This document shows positions 62,587-64,000 of a stretch of 64,000 nucleotides of DNA, in pieces (position 1 is the first letter of the stretch; every line of letters begins with the position of its first letter). Under the pieces are notes generated by a model, which saw only the letters and a program-made list of their open reading frames with translations, ran no database searches and was not told the DNA's origin. The translations under genes were made by a program, and so were the position numbers. The stretch comes from Amedibacterium intestinale (lineage in GTDB: Bacteria > Bacillota_I > Bacilli_A > Erysipelotrichales > Erysipelotrichaceae), in the NCBI RefSeq assembly GCF_010537335.1, contig NZ_AP019711.1:2170001-2234000 (forward strand), written 5' to 3'.

Positions 62587-63201
62587 ATGTATAAAAATTG
62601 TTTAAAGAGGGTAATTGATTTTTTATTAAGCTTAATAGGAATAGTGGTGTTATCACCAGTTTTGCTTGTTTTAGCAATCATTATTAAAGTAACATCACCT
62701 GGTCCTGTATTATTTAAGCAGGAAAGAATGGGAAAAGATAATGTAAGGTTTAAAATTTTTAAATTTAGAAGTATGAGAATTGATACTCCTAAAGATGTAC
62801 CAACGCATATGTTATCAAATCCTGATCAGTATATTACAAGTGTTGGTAAATTTATGAGAAAAACAAGTTTAGATGAACTTCCTCAGTTGTTTAATATCTT
62901 AAAAGGAGATATGGCTGTTATTGGGCCTAGACCAAGTTTGCCAAATCAGTATGATTTAAATGAGTTAAGAGATAAGAATGGTGCTTCTTCTATTAAACCA
63001 GGACTTACAGGGCTGGCACAGATTAGCGGAAGAGATGAACTAGAAATTGATGTTAAAGCTGCACTGGATGGAGAATATGTAAAGAAAATGAGTTTTCTAT
63101 TTGATTGTAAATGTTTCCTTGGAACTATTACATCTGTTTTAAAACACGATGGAGTAGTAGAAGGAGGAACGGGTGAAATGCATAAGGAGGAGGAAGCTTA
63201 A
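62587..63201 (+). CDS. Initiating sugar-phosphate transferase (PglC/EpsL type)
   Basis: 204 residues: one N-terminal re-entrant membrane helix (about 8-32), SPGPVLFKQERMG, KIFKFRSMR, and the catalytic Asp-Glu in TSLDELPQLFNILKGDM, then IGPRP. It transfers a sugar phosphate to undecaprenyl phosphate, starting the repeat unit. Confidence 0.95.
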   Translation: MYKNCLKRVIDFLLSLIGIVVLSPVLLVLAIIIKVTSPGPVLFKQERMGKDNVRFKIFKFRSMRIDTPKDVPTHMLSNPDQYITSVGKFMRKTSLDELPQLFNILKGDMAVIGPRPSLPNQYDLNELRDKNGASSIKPGLTGLAQISGRDELEIDVKAALDGEYVKKMSFLFDCKCFLGTITSVLKHDGVVEGGTGEMHKEEEA

Positions 63202-63986
63202 TGAAACGAATCCTTATAACTGGAAAAGGAAGTTATATAGGTACTCATTTTAAAGAGTATTTGGAAAAAGAACCACAAAATTATTATGTAGAAGAATTAG
63301 ATATGGTAGATGGTTCTTGGAAAGATTTTGATTTTTCTGATTTTGATGTTGTATATCATGTGGCTGGAATTGCACATATAAAAGAAGTTAAAGAAAATGA
63401 AGAACTTTATTATAAAGTAAATAGAGATTTAGTAATAGAAGTAGCTAAAAAAGCAAAAGAATCTGGTGTACAACAATTCATCTTTATGAGTTCCATGAGT
63501 GTGTATGGACTAAATTATAGTAATGAATTAATCACAGTTAGTACAAAATGTAATCCTAATACTTATTATGGTATAAGTAAGTATCAAGCTGAGAAAGGTA
63601 TAAAAAAATTAGAAAATGATACTTTTAAAGTATGTATAGTAAGACCACCAATGGTATATGGTGATAACTCACCAGGAAATTTAACAAAATTATTTAATGC
63701 GGTTAGAAAATTTCATATTTTTCCGACAATAAAAAATGAGAGAAGTTCCATCACTGTTGAAAGGTTAGTAGCATTTATTAAAGAATACATTGATGAAGAA
63801 AAAAGTGGTTTATATTTACCACAAAATGATAAATATATGTGCACTTATGATATTGTTAGAGAAAAAATGGATCAGGAAGGAATAAAAGTTATTTATCTTC
63901 CGTTATTCAATCCGATTATTAAATTAATGATTGGGAAAGTGACGTTAGTTACAAAGTGTTTTGGAGATCTGAAATATGGGAAATAA
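63201..63986 (+). CDS. NAD-dependent epimerase/dehydratase (extended SDR)
   Basis: 261 residues. Modified nucleotide motif TGKGSYIG, Ser in MSSMSVYG and catalytic YYGISK. Related to UDP-glucose 4-epimerase. The C-terminus is somewhat short for the family (usually about 280-310). It starts overlapping the preceding gene by 1 nt. Confidence 0.9.
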   Translation: MKRILITGKGSYIGTHFKEYLEKEPQNYYVEELDMVDGSWKDFDFSDFDVVYHVAGIAHIKEVKENEELYYKVNRDLVIEVAKKAKESGVQQFIFMSSMSVYGLNYSNELITVSTKCNPNTYYGISKYQAEKGIKKLENDTFKVCIVRPPMVYGDNSPGNLTKLFNAVRKFHIFPTIKNERSSITVERLVAFIKEYIDEEKSGLYLPQNDKYMCTYDIVREKMDQEGIKVIYLPLFNPIIKLMIGKVTLVTKCFGDLKYGK

Positions 63987-64000
63987 GAAGACAGTATTAA
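63976..64000 (+). CDS. Start of the next gene (truncated by window edge)
   Basis: ATG at 63976 reads MGNKKTVL and runs off the window, overlapping the epimerase stop. GGAG lies about 10 nt upstream. This N-terminus is typical of a glycosyltransferase, but too little is visible to be sure. Confidence 0.4.

Overview
The window looks like chromosome of a low-GC, anaerobic, spore-forming gut Firmicute, most likely in or near Erysipelotrichaceae (the rank is an inference). The basis is AT-rich codon use and strong GGAGG ribosome binding sites; a yabP-yabQ-divIC sporulation/division operon and a ytaF-like gene; a PerR/Fur regulator with rubrerythrin; and the Firmicute order DUF1934-argS-rpoE(delta)-fba. 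No tRNA, rRNA, CRISPR array or insertion sequence was recognised.

1-6464 holds a two-component system (5' truncated regulator plus kinase), then a probable four-gene operon: a PDZ-less HtrA-like protease, an arylsulfate sulfotransferase and an FtsX/ATPase ABC exporter. 6605-8761 is a TetR-type regulator divergent from a small membrane-protein operon. 8947-17081 holds a CIRCE-controlled hsp20, a DUF1848 protein, yabP-yabQ-divIC, an HNH protein, an NlpC/P60 cell-wall hydrolase and a bifunctional penicillin-binding protein. 17629-27556 is mostly housekeeping: argS, rpoE, fba, map, dtd, folD, an NsrR-like/globin pair and ychF.

27598-29702 is an insertion carrying an AAA ATPase and a small TOPRIM-like protein. 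It is bracketed by a second, slightly diverged copy of the ychF 3' end. 29795-39428 returns to core genes: SulP transporter, ytaF-like, gpmI, an M28 peptidase, rarA, HIT and mntP.

Roughly 39816-46260 is an integrative mobile element with Tn916-type Int and Xis, an FtsK-like ATPase, a Cro/CI repressor, a coiled-coil surface protein and a replication initiator with the full CRESS-DNA (geminivirus/circovirus-like) architecture. Immediately upstream of that Rep gene is a perfect 9-bp stem with an 11-nt loop ending in AAGTATTAC, the form of a circovirus/geminivirus origin.

46338-58809 is an accessory/defence stretch: phased GCGAGGT repeats, ispF, two near-identical type I toxin-antitoxin-like cassettes, perR-rubrerythrin, an RloA/RloB (AbiL-like) pair, a CarD-like regulator, an RRNPP-type regulator broken by a frameshift, an unlisted small secreted peptide gene just downstream (a plausible signalling partner), a solitary AAA ATPase with a truncated partner, and Ku plus an ATP-dependent ligase. 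The solitary ATPase lies between two copies of a structured, terminator-ended element of about 167 bp, one ahead of the ATPase and one ahead of ku.

59188-64000 begins a surface polysaccharide locus: a CapD/FlaA1-type dehydratase, a LoaP-type antiterminator, a NeuD/PglD-type acetyltransferase, an initiating sugar transferase, an epimerase and the first codons of the next gene.
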